Shown here one piece after another: positions 10,389 through 21,202 of a stretch of DNA of 64,000 nucleotides; the stretch's first letter is position 1, and the number at the start of each line of letters is the position of its first letter. Origin of the DNA: Vibrio stylophorae. Its GTDB lineage: Bacteria; Pseudomonadota; Gammaproteobacteria; Enterobacterales; Vibrionaceae. The position numbers were made by a program, and so were the translations under genes. The notes beneath the pieces are model-generated. The model saw only the letters and a list, made by a program, of their open reading frames with translations, had not been told where the DNA came from and ran no database searches. The stretch lies in contig NZ_CAKLDI010000001.1 in NCBI RefSeq assembly GCF_921293875.1, positions 558,001 through 622,000 of the forward strand, given 5' to 3'.

Positions 10389-13300
10389 ATGCCAAAACGT
10401 AATGATATTCAAAGTATTTTGATCCTTGGTGCCGGCCCAATCGTGATTGGTCAAGCCTGTGAGTTTGACTACTCCGGCGCCCAAGCGTGTAAAGCCCTTC
10501 GCGAAGAGGGCTATCGCGTTATCCTGGTGAACTCAAACCCAGCGACCATCATGACTGACCCTGAAATGGCCGACGCAACCTATATCGAGCCAATTCACTG
10601 GGAAGTGGTGAAAAACATCATCGCTAAAGAGCGTCCTGATGCCATCCTACCAACCATGGGCGGTCAAACGGCGCTGAACTGTGCGCTTGAGCTTGAAAAG
10701 CAAGGCGTACTTGCCGAATTTAATGTTGAGATGATCGGCGCAACAGCAGATGCGATTGATAAAGCGGAAGACCGCTCTCGTTTCGACAAAGCGATGAAAT
10801 CCATCGGCCTTGAGTGTCCACGTGCCGACACCGCCAAGAGCATGGAAGAAGCCTATAAAGTTCTCGATATGGTGGGCTTCCCATGTATCATCCGTCCATC
10901 CTTTACCATGGGTGGTACTGGTGGTGGTATCGCTTATAACAAAGAAGAGTTTGAAGAGATCTGCCGCCGCGGTTTGGATCTATCGCCAACCAATGAGCTA
11001 CTCATCGATGAGTCTTTGATTGGTTGGAAAGAGTACGAGATGGAAGTGGTTCGCGATAAGAACGACAACTGTATCATCGTCTGCTCCATTGAAAACTTCG
11101 ATGCCATGGGCATTCACACCGGTGACTCCATCACAGTTGCGCCAGCGCAAACCCTAACTGACAAAGAGTACCAATTGATGCGTAACGCATCATTGGCAGT
11201 GTTGCGTGAAATCGGCGTTGAAACAGGCGGTTCAAACGTACAGTTCGGGATCAACCCGAAAGATGGCCGCATGGTGATCATCGAGATGAACCCACGCGTA
11301 TCACGCTCTTCAGCATTGGCTTCAAAAGCAACGGGTTTCCCAATTGCGAAAGTGGCAGCCAAACTTGCTGTTGGCTTTACCCTTGATGAGTTGATGAACG
11401 ACATCACGGGTGGCGCGACCCCAGCATCCTTTGAACCAACCATCGATTACGTGGTTACCAAGATTCCACGTTTTAACTTTGAAAAATTTGCCGGTGCCAA
11501 TGACCGTTTGACCACGCAGATGAAGTCTGTGGGTGAGGTAATGGCCATTGGTCGTAACCAGCAAGAATCACTACAAAAAGCGTTGCGCGGCCTTGAAGTT
11601 GGCGCCACTGGTTTTGATGAGATGGTGAATCTGGACGATCCAGATGCGCTAAGCAAAATCCGTCACGAGCTCAAAGATGCTGGCGCTGAGCGTATTTGGT
11701 ATATCGCTGATGCATTCCGCGCGGGCATGTCCATTGATGGTGTGTTTAACCTTACCAACGTGGATCGCTGGTTCTTGGTACAAATCGAAGATTTGGTCAA
11801 GCTTGAGCAAAAAGTGAAAGAGCAAGGTTTTGCTGGTTTAACCGAAGATTCATTGCGTCTGCTTAAGCGTAAAGGCTTTGCGGATGCGCGCCTTGCTAAA
11901 TTGCTGGGTATTGGTGAAGGCGAAATTCGCAAACTACGCGACCAATATGACATTCACCCAGTGTACAAGCGCGTTGATACCTGTGCGGCTGAGTTCTCAT
12001 CTGATACGGCTTACATGTACTCCTCATATGATGAAGAGTGTGAGTCTAATCCATCCGATAAAGACAAGATCATGGTGCTTGGCGGTGGTCCAAACCGTAT
12101 CGGTCAAGGTATCGAGTTTGATTATTGCTGCGTGCACGCGGCGCTTGCGCTTCGTGAAGATGGTTATGAGACCATTATGGTCAACTGTAACCCTGAAACC
12201 GTTTCAACGGACTATGACACCTCAGACCGCCTCTACTTTGAGCCTGTAACCCTAGAAGATGTGCTGGCGATTGTTCGCGTTGAAAAGCCAAAAGGTGTGA
12301 TTGTGCAGTACGGCGGTCAAACACCACTGAAATTGGCGCGCGCCCTTGAAGCAGCTGGTGTGCCTGTGATTGGTACGAGCCCTGATGCCATTGACCGCGC
12401 GGAAGACCGTGAGCGCTTCCAAGCTGCTGTTGAGCGTCTTGGCCTGCTACAACCAGAAAACGCCACGGTAACCACCATGGAGCAAGCGGTTGATAAAGCA
12501 AAAGATATCGGTTATCCGCTGGTGGTTCGCCCATCCTATGTATTGGGTGGCCGCGCCATGGAAATCGTTTATGACGAGCAAGACCTGCGTCGTTACTTTA
12601 ACGAAGCGGTGAGCGTGTCAAACGAGTCACCGGTATTGCTTGACCGCTTCTTGGATGATGCCACTGAAGTGGATATCGACGCGATTTGCGACGGCGAGCG
12701 CGTGGTGATTGGCGGGATTATGGAGCATATCGAGCAAGCGGGTGTTCACTCGGGTGACTCAGCCTGTTCATTGCCTGCTTATACCTTAAGCCAAGAGATT
12801 CAAGATGAGATGCGTCGCCAAGTTGAGAAGCTTGCCTTTGAATTGGGCGTGCGCGGCTTGATGAATACTCAGTTTGCAGTGAAAGAAGGTAAGGTCTATC
12901 TGATTGAGGTAAACCCTCGCGCAGCGCGTACCGTACCATTCGTCTCTAAAGCGACGGGTGTGCCACTAGCGAAAATTGCAGCGCGTGTGATGGCGGGTCA
13001 ATCGCTTGAATCACAAGGCGTGACCAAAGAGATCATTCCACCATACTACTCAGTCAAAGAAGTGGTATTGCCATTTAACAAATTCCCTGGTGTTGACCCA
13101 CTGCTTGGCCCTGAAATGCGCTCTACCGGTGAAGTGATGGGTGTGGGCAAAACCTTTGCAGAAGCCTTTGCAAAAGCAGAGCTAGGTTGTGGCAAAGAGT
13201 ACAGCAACGGCGGCCGTGCATTGCTTTCTGTGCGCGGTAGCGACAAAGGTCGTGTGGTTGATTTAGCACGTAAGCTTCTTGAGCTTGGCTATCAACTTGA

Positions 13301-13610
13301 TGCGACTCATGGCACAGCGGTTGCGCTAGGCGAAGCGGGCATCAACCCTCGCTTGGTGAACAAGGTACATGAAGGTCGTCCGCATATTCTTGACCGTATT
13401 AAGAATGGCGAATATGAGTACATCGTCAATACTGCGGAAGGTCGCCAAGCGATTGAAGACTCAAAAGTACTTCGTCGCGGCGCGCTACAAGAGAAGGTGA
13501 ACTACACCACCACCTTGAACGCAGCATTTGCATCTTGCTTGGGCCACTTGGCGGCTGACCGCCACACCGTGACCTCAGTACAAGAGCTTCACGCGAAAAT
13601 CACGAAATAA
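10389..13610 (+). CDS. carB: carbamoyl-phosphate synthase large subunit
   Basis: 1073 residues, identical in length to E. coli CarB. Two homologous ATP-grasp halves are visible: the first starts [20 protein letters not shown], the second [20 protein letters not shown] (around residue 560), followed by the C-terminal allosteric MGS-like domain. It uses two ATP, bicarbonate and CarA-derived ammonia. The ATG at 10389 is chosen because the family starts MPKRNDI; GGGAG lies upstream. Highly biased codons. Ends at a strong terminator. Confidence 0.98.
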   Translation: MPKRNDIQSILILGAGPIVIGQACEFDYSGAQACKALREEGYRVILVNSNPATIMTDPEMADATYIEPIHWEVVKNIIAKERPDAILPTMGGQTALNCALELEKQGVLAEFNVEMIGATADAIDKAEDRSRFDKAMKSIGLECPRADTAKSMEEAYKVLDMVGFPCIIRPSFTMGGTGGGIAYNKEEFEEICRRGLDLSPTNELLIDESLIGWKEYEMEVVRDKNDNCIIVCSIENFDAMGIHTGDSITVAPAQTLTDKEYQLMRNASLAVLREIGVETGGSNVQFGINPKDGRMVIIEMNPRVSRSSALASKATGFPIAKVAAKLAVGFTLDELMNDITGGATPASFEPTIDYVVTKIPRFNFEKFAGANDRLTTQMKSVGEVMAIGRNQQESLQKALRGLEVGATGFDEMVNLDDPDALSKIRHELKDAGAERIWYIADAFRAGMSIDGVFNLTNVDRWFLVQIEDLVKLEQKVKEQGFAGLTEDSLRLLKRKGFADARLAKLLGIGEGEIRKLRDQYDIHPVYKRVDTCAAEFSSDTAYMYSSYDEECESNPSDKDKIMVLGGGPNRIGQGIEFDYCCVHAALALREDGYETIMVNCNPETVSTDYDTSDRLYFEPVTLEDVLAIVRVEKPKGVIVQYGGQTPLKLARALEAAGVPVIGTSPDAIDRAEDRERFQAAVERLGLLQPENATVTTMEQAVDKAKDIGYPLVVRPSYVLGGRAMEIVYDEQDLRRYFNEAVSVSNESPVLLDRFLDDATEVDIDAICDGERVVIGGIMEHIEQAGVHSGDSACSLPAYTLSQEIQDEMRRQVEKLAFELGVRGLMNTQFAVKEGKVYLIEVNPRAARTVPFVSKATGVPLAKIAARVMAGQSLESQGVTKEIIPPYYSVKEVVLPFNKFPGVDPLLGPEMRSTGEVMGVGKTFAEAFAKAELGCGKEYSNGGRALLSVRGSDKGRVVDLARKLLELGYQLDATHGTAVALGEAGINPRLVNKVHEGRPHILDRIKNGEYEYIVNTAEGRQAIEDSKVLRRGALQEKVNYTTTLNAAFASCLGHLAADRHTVTSVQELHAKITK

Positions 13611-13626
13611 TCTTTGATGTGATGAC

Positions 13627-13655
13627 AAAAAGCCGGCCCTAGGGTCGGCTTTTTA
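13627..13655 (+). terminator. rho-independent terminator of carAB
   Basis: Stem of about 14 pairs with one G-U (AAAAAGCCGG.../...TCGGCTTTTT) followed by T-rich sequence. Confidence 0.85.
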
Positions 13656-13822
13656 TTTATGTGGTTTATATCGTGCTAGCTTTTATGACCGTCAGTTTAT
13701 GCGCGTCGTTTTTATTGAAAAAGCGCAGGCTAGGCAAATTCATCCATGCGTGAATAACTTAGAATTATCACATCTTGAGAAGATGGTTTTTCAATGGAAT
13801 CAAGCCAATAAGGAATCAGTTG

Positions 13823-14746
13823 ATGTGTGCTGTGAGTGAGCAACAAAGAGTTCAGCAACAAAGGATTATGCAGGTTTTACAATATCTAGAACAGCATTTA
13901 GATGAGGCGATTGATGTACAGAAGCTTGCAGAGTTCGCTTGTTATTCGCCATATCACTTTCATCGTATTTTTCGAGTTTATACAGGTGAAAGCGTCTGTG
14001 GCTATCGTCAGCGTTTGTTGCTAGAGCGCGCAGCAAAACAGCTTAAATTTGATGGCGCACCCATCACCGAAATTGCCCTTAATTGTGGCTATGACAATCA
14101 ATCCTCTTTTAATAAAGCCTTTAAAAAACGATTTGCTTGTACGCCCGGTGAATATCGTCAATCGCTAAACCGTGAAACCTTAAGTCGTCCGCAGCTCAAT
14201 CAAATTGTCTCAGCTGAACAACACAGGCGTGGGGTTATGAATGCAAAAATGGATACAGCAAGTAGGAAGCTAGCGGTCAAGATTGTCGAAAGAGTAGCGT
14301 TACAACTTTATTGTTCGCGCGCTTTGGGTGATTATCAAAACGCGGCTTCGCAGGCATGGTCTAGCATGATGCGTTATGCCTATGGACAGAAGTTGATGAC
14401 GCCTAAAGTAGAGATGTTTGGTATATGTCTTGATGATCCAACGGTGACAGAGCCGAATCGTATTCGTTACCAAGCAGGGCTCAATTTGTTATCGCACCCT
14501 GTGCCACAATCGGCACAGGGAGAGGTGTTTATCAGTGAGTTAGCAGGTGGTCGCTATGCGATGGCGGTGCATCGCGGTGCGTACGATAACCTGAATCAGA
14601 CCTATGAGTATCTTTTCTCCATTTGGTTAGAAGAAAGTGGTGAGCAGCTGCGAGATACACCATGTTTTGAGCGCTACCTTAATCGCGATCCACGGCGGAC
14701 AAAGCCCGAAAATTTGAAAACAGAAATCTATATTCCGCTGCGCTAA
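13823..14746 (+). CDS. AraC-family regulator with GyrI-like effector domain
   Basis: 307 residues. The N-terminal ~115 residues hold the two helix-turn-helices of AraC/XylS proteins (LAEFACYSPYHFHRIFRVYTG, then ITEIALNCGYDNQSSFNKAFKK...TPGEYR). The remainder (about 145-307) resembles the GyrI-like small-molecule-binding fold, as in Rob, with a YAMAVHRGAYDNL segment. This architecture is common in regulators of drug or stress response; the ligand cannot be told. I chose the ATG at 13823, with AAGGA about nine bases upstream, over an in-frame TTG at 13775. Single-gene unit ending at a bidirectional terminator; it has no visible partner gene. Confidence 0.85.
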   Translation: MCAVSEQQRVQQQRIMQVLQYLEQHLDEAIDVQKLAEFACYSPYHFHRIFRVYTGESVCGYRQRLLLERAAKQLKFDGAPITEIALNCGYDNQSSFNKAFKKRFACTPGEYRQSLNRETLSRPQLNQIVSAEQHRRGVMNAKMDTASRKLAVKIVERVALQLYCSRALGDYQNAASQAWSSMMRYAYGQKLMTPKVEMFGICLDDPTVTEPNRIRYQAGLNLLSHPVPQSAQGEVFISELAGGRYAMAVHRGAYDNLNQTYEYLFSIWLEESGEQLRDTPCFERYLNRDPRRTKPENLKTEIYIPLR

Positions 14747-14771
14747 GTGCGCTTCGTAAAAGTCAGATGTA

Positions 14772-14799
14772 GAAAAGCCAACCTAAGGGTTGGCTTTTG
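14772..14799. terminator. bidirectional terminator
   Basis: AAAAGCCAACC / GGGTTGGCTTTT around a TAA loop, between the convergent araC-type gene and dacB. Confidence 0.85.
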
Positions 14800-14814
14800 A
14801 CTATGCGCGGTGAT

Positions 14815-16308
14815 TTACAGTGTTTGATTGATCTGCTTCTGAGCTTGCGCCGAGGTATGTTTGAGCTTTTCAGACAGTATTTTGGACTGGCTTACAAATA
14901 GTTGTGCGCCTTGCTGTATCAAGGCTTGGTAAAAACTGCGCTCAAAGCGGGTCAGTGGGCTTGGGTTTTCAGCCTGTTGTTCTTTATTGGGTAAGTAACC
15001 ACTTACCATTTGCACCACAATCATCGGTCCTTGCTGCGTTTGCACAACACTCACCAAATTATGAGTGCCATAAAGTGTTCCTGTTTTGCCTTGTACATTA
15101 CCTTTAAGCGGCGCTTTGACCATGGATGGGCGATATTTCATGGTGCCGCTTTCGCCGCCAATGGGCATCATGGCAAATAATGGCGCATTTCTCGGCTCCT
15201 TGAGATATTGCATCATTCGATAGAGATGTGCTGCGCTCATGCGGTTGTTGCGACTTAAACCTGAACCATCTGCAATCACAGCATTGGTCAAATCAATCCC
15301 TTGATTGAGCGCAATGTGACGCAGTGCTTGGGTGCCATTATAAAAATCACCCGGTGCATTTTGCGCGCGCTGGCCAAGGGTTTTCGTGAGGCTATCTGCA
15401 ATATAGTTATCGGATCGATGGAGCATCTTGGTGATCAGGGCATCGCGCCCCATGGATTGGTGGATCACCGCGTTGTGTAAGGGGCGTTTCCAGCTGGCAA
15501 AATCCAATTGTTTGCTGACAATTCGGCCCTTAAAGGGAATGCCCATGGCTTTGAGTTCGGCGCGAATGACTTGTGCGATATAGCGATCTGGATTGGCCAA
15601 GGCAAAGCGCAGCGGAAGTACGCGCTCACTTTGTTCAATGCAGCCTTTTAAATGGTATGCATTTTTATCATTTCGATAGAGCTCTAAAGTGCAAAAATCG
15701 GCTTCGTTACTTTTGGGCGCGATAATGCGAGCTTGGCTCTCAAGGGTGATGGGCTGAAAGTCAGGCACGGTGGCTTTAGCGATGCTATGAATGGGCGCAT
15801 TGGCATAAAGGGCGCCCTGAACACAGTTACCGTCAAGTGCAATCTCACTGATCGCGGCGCTGTAGCAGATGCCATGAATATCCCAAGGCACGCCAGCCGC
15901 ATGTTGATAACCACGGAAACCACCGCTTTGCAGTTCAATGTCGCCATGGAATTGGCCGCCTTGTGCACGGTAGCGTGCGAGCAGGGCGCGTAAATCATCT
16001 CGAGTAAATGTTGGATCGCCTGAAAAGCGGATCAGGGTGCGGTTGCCAACGTCTGCGATTTGGGTTCGATAGTGAAAGTTCTCTGGTAGGCCATGGTAAG
16101 CCGCAATTGCCGTCAGTATTTTTTGGGTGCTGGCAGGGGCTAGTAAAATCGACGCATTTTGCTCAAAAATCGGGGTCTTACCGACGGGGGCAACAATCAG
16201 TGCAAGCTGGCTACCGGCTGGTAGTGATTGCTCACCAATGACTGAGGCATGCGCGGATAATGGACTGATTAAGGTCGCTAGAATGGCTAATAAAATACGA
16301 TGAATCAT
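14815..16308 (-). CDS. dacB: D-alanyl-D-alanine carboxypeptidase/endopeptidase (PBP4)
   Basis: 497 residues, exported by a signal peptide (MIHRILLAILATLISPLSAHA). Class C low-molecular-weight penicillin-binding protein: SxxK is S60-K63 (ASTQK), SDN is 299-301 and KTG is 408-410; the large insertion between the first two motifs is typical of PBP4. It trims and opens peptidoglycan cross-links in the periplasm. I chose the ATG at 16308 because the signal peptide begins there; an upstream TTG would add 17 residues before it. Neighbour of greA as in related genomes. Confidence 0.94.
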   Translation of the reverse strand: MIHRILLAILATLISPLSAHASVIGEQSLPAGSQLALIVAPVGKTPIFEQNASILLAPASTQKILTAIAAYHGLPENFHYRTQIADVGNRTLIRFSGDPTFTRDDLRALLARYRAQGGQFHGDIELQSGGFRGYQHAAGVPWDIHGICYSAAISEIALDGNCVQGALYANAPIHSIAKATVPDFQPITLESQARIIAPKSNEADFCTLELYRNDKNAYHLKGCIEQSERVLPLRFALANPDRYIAQVIRAELKAMGIPFKGRIVSKQLDFASWKRPLHNAVIHQSMGRDALITKMLHRSDNYIADSLTKTLGQRAQNAPGDFYNGTQALRHIALNQGIDLTNAVIADGSGLSRNNRMSAAHLYRMMQYLKEPRNAPLFAMMPIGGESGTMKYRPSMVKAPLKGNVQGKTGTLYGTHNLVSVVQTQQGPMIVVQMVSGYLPNKEQQAENPSPLTRFERSFYQALIQQGAQLFVSQSKILSEKLKHTSAQAQKQINQTL

Positions 16309-16732
16309 GACCTTAGACTTTTTATGAAAAGAAGCATGATAAAAAAAACGTTTATCCAAGGATAGGCGTTGGGCTGTTTTTTTTCAGCTGATGCTCATTT
16401 TTGTCTGCGTTGTAACATAGTGCCGTGAAGATTGAGGCGATTAATGCTGCGTCAAAATCACTGCGAAGTGCGCCCCATGAGGCAATTGTTTAATGTGGTT
16501 AGGTCAATTGAGTCGCGATGTAACCTGTGGCGTTGCTGCTTGATTTTGCCTCAGGGATAGCTAATTTGTGATTTAGATTGCATCATCAGACAGTGGGGGA
16601 CGGATGATTTTATTTGGAACATGGTTTAGAATCATTTGCATATAACAAACATATCCCCCTGTTGAAGCTAAGCTTTGACAGGGTTTCTTTTGCACTCAAG
16701 AAGTGAAATCTCTTGGGTTGAGGTGAATCAAT
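16309..16732. other. dacB-greA intergenic region
   Basis: 424 bases between two divergent genes. No credible open frame on either strand. A TTGACA occurs at 16675-16680, but no good -10 follows at the right distance. I see promoter-like AT-rich sequence only. Confidence 0.5.
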
Positions 16733-17206
16733 ATGGAACAAATCCCAATGACACTTCGCGGTGAAGCGAAGCTGCGTACTGAACTTGAGCGTCTGATGAA
16801 GCGTCGTCCACTGATTTCTCAAGCGATTGCTGAGGCTCGTGAACTAGGCGATCTAAAGGAAAATGCTGAATACCATGCTGCACGTGAAGAGCAAGGGATT
16901 TGTGAAGCGCAAATTCGTGATATCGAGTTCAAGCTATCTAACGCACAAGTGATCGATGTGACCCGTATGCCTAATGAAGGCCGAGTGATCTTCGGTGCCA
17001 CTGTGACTGTGGTTGATGTCAACACTGATGATGAAGTGACTTATACCATCGTGGGTGATGATGAAGCGGATTTGAAAGAAAACCTCATCTCTGTTAACTC
17101 ACCAATTGCGCGTGGCTTGATCGGCAAAATGGAAGGTGACGAAGTGGCGATCGCAACCCCTGGCGGTACAAAAGAGTTTGAAATCGATAAAGTTGCCTAT
17201 ATTTAA
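16733..17206 (+). CDS. greA: transcript cleavage factor GreA
   Basis: 157 residues (E. coli 158). The N-terminal coiled-coil carries the conserved tip [20 protein letters not shown] with the acidic D and E residues that reach into the RNA polymerase secondary channel and stimulate cleavage of backtracked RNA. The C-terminal FKBP-like domain has [16 protein letters not shown]. The start at 16733 gives the conserved xxIPMTLRG N-terminus and is preceded by GAGGTG. Convergent with yhbY across a shared terminator. Confidence 0.97.
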   Translation: MEQIPMTLRGEAKLRTELERLMKRRPLISQAIAEARELGDLKENAEYHAAREEQGICEAQIRDIEFKLSNAQVIDVTRMPNEGRVIFGATVTVVDVNTDDEVTYTIVGDDEADLKENLISVNSPIARGLIGKMEGDEVAIATPGGTKEFEIDKVAYI

Positions 17207-17234
17207 TTTGGCAATTTTGTAAGTTGATGAAACA

Positions 17235-17260
17235 AAAAAGGCCGCATGGGCGGCCTTTTA
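17235..17260. terminator. bidirectional terminator greA/yhbY
   Basis: AAAAGGCCGC / GCGGCCTTTT with an ATGG loop. It overlaps the stop codon of yhbY. Confidence 0.85.
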
Positions 17261-17554
17261 TTTACGTGGAAGTTCGATTTTTCGATCTTCAGACGGACGG
17301 TATAGCACCAAGATTTTACCAATGGTCTGTACCTTTTCAGCGCCGGTTTCGCGAACAATCGCTTCAATAATCAGTGCTTTGGTCTCACGATCTTCACTCG
17401 CCACCTTCACTTTAATCAGTTCATGATGTGCAAGTGCGATTTCGATTTCTGCGACCACGGCTTCTGTTAGGCCATTGGCGCCCATCAACACCACTGGTTT
17501 CAAATGGTGGGCAAGGCCTTTAAGATATTGCTTCTGCTTTGTACTCAGATTCAT
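17258..17554 (-). CDS. yhbY: ribosome assembly RNA-binding protein YhbY
   Basis: 98 residues (E. coli 97). Single CRM-domain protein starting MNLSTKQKQYLKGLAHHLKPVV with the GANGLTE loop (GxxG-type motif of CRM domains). It associates with pre-50S particles. I chose the ATG at 17554 because it matches the family N-terminus; an upstream in-frame start adds 18 unrelated residues. Divergent from rlmE, the usual arrangement. Confidence 0.93.
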   Translation of the reverse strand: MNLSTKQKQYLKGLAHHLKPVVLMGANGLTEAVVAEIEIALAHHELIKVKVASEDRETKALIIEAIVRETGAEKVQTIGKILVLYRPSEDRKIELPRK

Positions 17555-17662
17555 AGATAGCCGATTTTCTTTATTGATAGGGTTGAAAACATCGTATTCT
17601 ACCGCCATCTACAGTTGAACACTATGTGTTTAAGCGTAATGCGGTTACATATTAGGTCAAGT

Positions 17663-18292
17663 ATGAGTAAAAAAAAGCACTCGGCTAGCTCAGGTCGCTG
17701 GCTCAAAGAGCACTTTGACGATAAATACGTGCAAGAAGCACAAAAGAAAGGTTTCCGTTCTCGCGCTATTTTTAAGCTCGAAGAACTGCAGCAAAAGGAT
17801 AAACTGCTAAAACCGGGGATGACTGTGGTCGATCTAGGCGCTGCGCCTGGCGGCTGGAGTCAGTATGCAGCAGAGCAAATCGGTGAAGCAGGGCAAGTGA
17901 TTGCCTGCGACATTTTGCCGATGGATTCTATTCCTGGGGTTGCTTTTTTGCAGGGTGATTTTCGCGAAGAGGCGGTGCTCAATGCGTTGCTTGAGCGAAT
18001 TCAACCGAATAAAGTTGATTTAGTGTTGTCAGATATGGCGCCCAACATGAGTGGCAATTTGGCTGCAGATCAACCTAGAGCCATGTATCTAGTTGAACTA
18101 GCATTAGATATGTGTCGAGAAGTCTTGGCACCTAACGGCAGTTTTGCGGTGAAGGTATTTCAAGGCGAAGGATTTGACCAATATCTGGCCGAAATTCGCC
18201 AATTATTTAAAGCGGTGAAAATTCGTAAACCAGACTCGTCGCGTGCACGCTCACGCGAGGTCTACATTGTGGCTACTGGATTTAAACTGTAG
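17663..18292 (+). CDS. rlmE: 23S rRNA (uridine-2552 2'-O) methyltransferase
   Basis: 209 residues, the E. coli length. The SAM-binding motif [12 protein letters not shown] is followed by the full K-D-K-E catalytic tetrad: K38, D124, K164 and E199, the same numbers as in E. coli RrmJ. It methylates U2552 in the A-loop during 50S assembly. The start at 17663 gives the family N-terminus [14 protein letters not shown] lies upstream. Followed by ftsH after 39 bases, as in most gammaproteobacteria. Confidence 0.96.
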   Translation: MSKKKHSASSGRWLKEHFDDKYVQEAQKKGFRSRAIFKLEELQQKDKLLKPGMTVVDLGAAPGGWSQYAAEQIGEAGQVIACDILPMDSIPGVAFLQGDFREEAVLNALLERIQPNKVDLVLSDMAPNMSGNLAADQPRAMYLVELALDMCREVLAPNGSFAVKVFQGEGFDQYLAEIRQLFKAVKIRKPDSSRARSREVYIVATGFKL

Positions 18293-18331
18293 TAGTCTAG
18301 GGATTCATTTCGATATTGCGGGGCTAACACC

Positions 18332-20278
18332 TTGAGTGACATGGCGAAAAATCTAATTATATGGCTAGTCATTGCGGTCGTTCTGATGTCGCTATTCCAG
18401 CGTTTTGGCGGCGACAGCATGGGCGACGGCGTGAGTTACACCCAGTTCGTACAGGAAATTCGAACAGGCCAAGTGAAAAAGGTGCATTTTGATGGTCGTG
18501 AGATCACGTTCTTTACCGACCAAGGAACCAAACCAAACGTCACTTACATGCCTGTTTATGAAGATCCGACGCTTCTTCCATCTCTACTTGACCGTCAGGT
18601 GCAAGTAACGGGTACCAAACCACAAAAACCAAGCTTGCTCAGCAGCATTTTTGTTTCTTGGTTCCCAATGCTTTTGCTTATTGGTGTGTGGATTTTCTTT
18701 ATGCGCCAGATGCAAGGCGGTGGCGGTAAAGGCGCCATGTCCTTTGGTAAGAGCAAAGCCCGCATGATGAGTGAAGATCAGATCAAAACCACTTTTGCTG
18801 ATGTTGCTGGTTGTGACGAAGCAAAAGAGGATGTGAAAGAGCTGGTAGACTATCTGCGCGACCCAAGCCGCTTCCAAAAATTGGGCGGTAAGATTCCAAC
18901 GGGCGTATTGATGGTTGGTCCTCCAGGTACAGGTAAAACTTTGCTAGCTAAAGCGATTGCTGGTGAAGCGAAGGTGCCGTTCTTTACTATTTCAGGTTCA
19001 GATTTCGTCGAAATGTTCGTTGGTGTCGGTGCATCACGTGTACGCGATATGTTTGAACAAGCGAAAAAGGCATCACCTTGTATCATCTTTATTGATGAGA
19101 TTGATGCGGTCGGTCGTCAGCGTGGCGCAGGTCTTGGCGGTGGTCATGATGAGCGTGAACAAACATTGAACCAAATGCTGGTTGAAATGGACGGCTTTGA
19201 AGGCAACGAAGGCATCATCGTCATTGCGGCAACCAACCGTCCTGACGTATTGGATCCAGCCTTGCTTCGTCCGGGTCGTTTTGACCGTCAAGTGGTCGTT
19301 GGTCTACCTGATGTACGTGGCCGTGAGCAGATTCTAAAAGTGCATATGCGCAAAGTACCGCTGGGTAGCGATGTAGAAGCATCGATTATCGCTCGTGGTA
19401 CGCCTGGTTTCTCGGGTGCGGATCTGGCAAACCTTGTGAATGAAGCGGCGCTATTTGCTGCTCGTGGTAACAAGCGTGTTGTATCTATGGTTGAGTTTGA
19501 GCTTGCAAAAGACAAAATCATGATGGGTGCAGAACGCCGCTCAATGGTCATGACCGAAGAGCAAAAAGAAGCAACGGCATACCACGAAGCGGGTCACGCC
19601 ATTATTGGTCGTCTAGTGCCAGAACATGATCCGATCCATAAAGTCACCATTATTCCACGTGGTCGCGCTTTGGGTGTCACTATGTTCTTGCCAGAAGGTG
19701 ATGAGATCAGTATCAACCGTCAAAAACTAGAGAGTAAAATTTCTGTGGCGTACGGTGGTCGTTTGGCTGAAGAGCTGATCTATGGCTATGACAAAGTGTC
19801 GACTGGTGCCTCTGGCGACATTCAATATGCGACTGATATCGCACGTAAGATGGTTACCCAGTGGGGCTTCTCTGACAAACTCGGTCCATTGCTGTACGCT
19901 GAGGACGAGGGCGAGGTATTCCTCGGGCGTTCAGTGACCAAAACTAAGCATGTGGCGGATGAAACAGCGAAGCTGATTGATGATGAAATCCATAGCATTA
20001 TTGATCGCAACTATAAGCGCGCTGATCAGCTCCTACGTGACAATATGGACATTCTTCATGCAATGAAAGATGCATTGATGAAGTATGAAACCATTGACTC
20101 AGGTCAGATTGATGACTTGATGGCACGTAAAACTGATATTCGACCACCGGCAGGTTGGGATGGCGCGGCGCCAGCTGCAAAAGCAGAGCAACAAGAGCCT
20201 GCACAGCAAGCTGAGCCAACCGAGCAACCAACTGAAGCTGAGCCAAAGGCTGACGATCAAGACGATCGCCAAGTCTAA
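18332..20278 (+). CDS. ftsH: ATP-dependent inner-membrane metalloprotease FtsH
   Basis: 648 residues. Two N-terminal transmembrane segments bracket a periplasmic domain (about 35-100), then the AAA+ module with Walker A at 196-203 and [13 protein letters not shown], then the zinc protease motif HEAGH at 418-422. It degrades membrane proteins and soluble targets such as sigma32 and LpxC. TTG at 18332 gives MSDMAKN; ATG at 18341 is an alternative giving MAKN as in E. coli. The C-terminal tail is a low-complexity Ala/Glu/Gln/Pro stretch unlike the E. coli tail. Terminator follows. Confidence 0.97.
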   Translation: MSDMAKNLIIWLVIAVVLMSLFQRFGGDSMGDGVSYTQFVQEIRTGQVKKVHFDGREITFFTDQGTKPNVTYMPVYEDPTLLPSLLDRQVQVTGTKPQKPSLLSSIFVSWFPMLLLIGVWIFFMRQMQGGGGKGAMSFGKSKARMMSEDQIKTTFADVAGCDEAKEDVKELVDYLRDPSRFQKLGGKIPTGVLMVGPPGTGKTLLAKAIAGEAKVPFFTISGSDFVEMFVGVGASRVRDMFEQAKKASPCIIFIDEIDAVGRQRGAGLGGGHDEREQTLNQMLVEMDGFEGNEGIIVIAATNRPDVLDPALLRPGRFDRQVVVGLPDVRGREQILKVHMRKVPLGSDVEASIIARGTPGFSGADLANLVNEAALFAARGNKRVVSMVEFELAKDKIMMGAERRSMVMTEEQKEATAYHEAGHAIIGRLVPEHDPIHKVTIIPRGRALGVTMFLPEGDEISINRQKLESKISVAYGGRLAEELIYGYDKVSTGASGDIQYATDIARKMVTQWGFSDKLGPLLYAEDEGEVFLGRSVTKTKHVADETAKLIDDEIHSIIDRNYKRADQLLRDNMDILHAMKDALMKYETIDSGQIDDLMARKTDIRPPAGWDGAAPAAKAEQQEPAQQAEPTEQPTEAEPKADDQDDRQV

Positions 20279-20303
20279 GGTCAGATAGTTTTCGTTGATA
20301 ATA

Positions 20304-20329
20304 AGGCCCCGAGCTCGCTCGGGGTTTTT
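20304..20329 (+). terminator. rho-independent terminator of ftsH
   Basis: CCCCGAG / CTCGGGG with a CTCG loop, followed by TTTTT. Confidence 0.85.
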
Positions 20330-20356
20330 CGTATCAAATTTAGGATGTAGTCGTTT

Positions 20357-21193
20357 ATGCATTTGATTAGCCACCAAAAGACATTGGATCTTTCTTACCC
20401 ACGAGTGATGGGGATTCTCAATGTCACCCCTGACTCGTTTTCTGACGGTGGGAAATACACTGAGCTGGATGCTGCTTTGAAACATGTTGAATCCATGGTT
20501 AAAGCGGGTGCAGCCATTATTGATATTGGTGGTGAATCAACACGTCCTGGCGCTGATACGGTGACAGAAGAACAAGAGCTTGAGCGTGTTGTGCCTGTGG
20601 TTGAAGCGCTGCGTGAGCGTTTTGATTGCTGGCTGTCTGTTGATACCAGCCGGGCTAGCGTGATCACTGAAAGCACGAAAGCAGGTGCTGATATGATTAA
20701 CGATATTCGCGCGTTGCAAGAGCCCGGAGCAGCTGTCGCAGTTGCCCTTGCGGATGTGCCTGTTTGTATTATGCACATGCAAGGCGAGCCAAGTAGCATG
20801 CAGCTCGACCCGTTTTACGACAATTTAATTGATGATATTGATGCGTTTTTCCTCTATCGCATCGGTATGTGCGAGCAAGCGGGGATTGCTCGACACCAGA
20901 TCGTGTTAGACCCAGGCTTTGGCTTTGGTAAAACACAAGCGCATAATTACAGATTGCTTGCTAACCTACGCCATTTTCAGCAGTTCGGATTACCGATTCT
21001 TGCCGGAATGTCGCGTAAAACAATGATCCACAAATTGCTCAATGTGACGCCGCAAGAAAGCCTTCATGGCAGTTTAGCCTGCGTAGCCATTGCTGCGATG
21101 CAAGGCGCCAACATTCTGCGCGTGCATGATGCGGCTGAAACCGCACAGGTTTTAGAGATTTGCCGTGCCACGCTGGAGCAAAAACAAAGATAA
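20357..21193 (+). CDS. folP: dihydropteroate synthase
   Basis: 278 residues forming a TIM barrel. The two family signatures are seen: VMGILNVTPDSFSDGG near the N-terminus and IIDIGGESTRPGA, with GMSRKTMI late in the protein. It condenses p-aminobenzoate with dihydropterin pyrophosphate in folate synthesis and is the sulfonamide target. Upstream terminator separates it from ftsH; glmM starts nine bases after its stop. Confidence 0.97.
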   Translation: MHLISHQKTLDLSYPRVMGILNVTPDSFSDGGKYTELDAALKHVESMVKAGAAIIDIGGESTRPGADTVTEEQELERVVPVVEALRERFDCWLSVDTSRASVITESTKAGADMINDIRALQEPGAAVAVALADVPVCIMHMQGEPSSMQLDPFYDNLIDDIDAFFLYRIGMCEQAGIARHQIVLDPGFGFGKTQAHNYRLLANLRHFQQFGLPILAGMSRKTMIHKLLNVTPQESLHGSLACVAIAAMQGANILRVHDAAETAQVLEICRATLEQKQR

Positions 21194-21202
21194 AGGACAA
21201 CA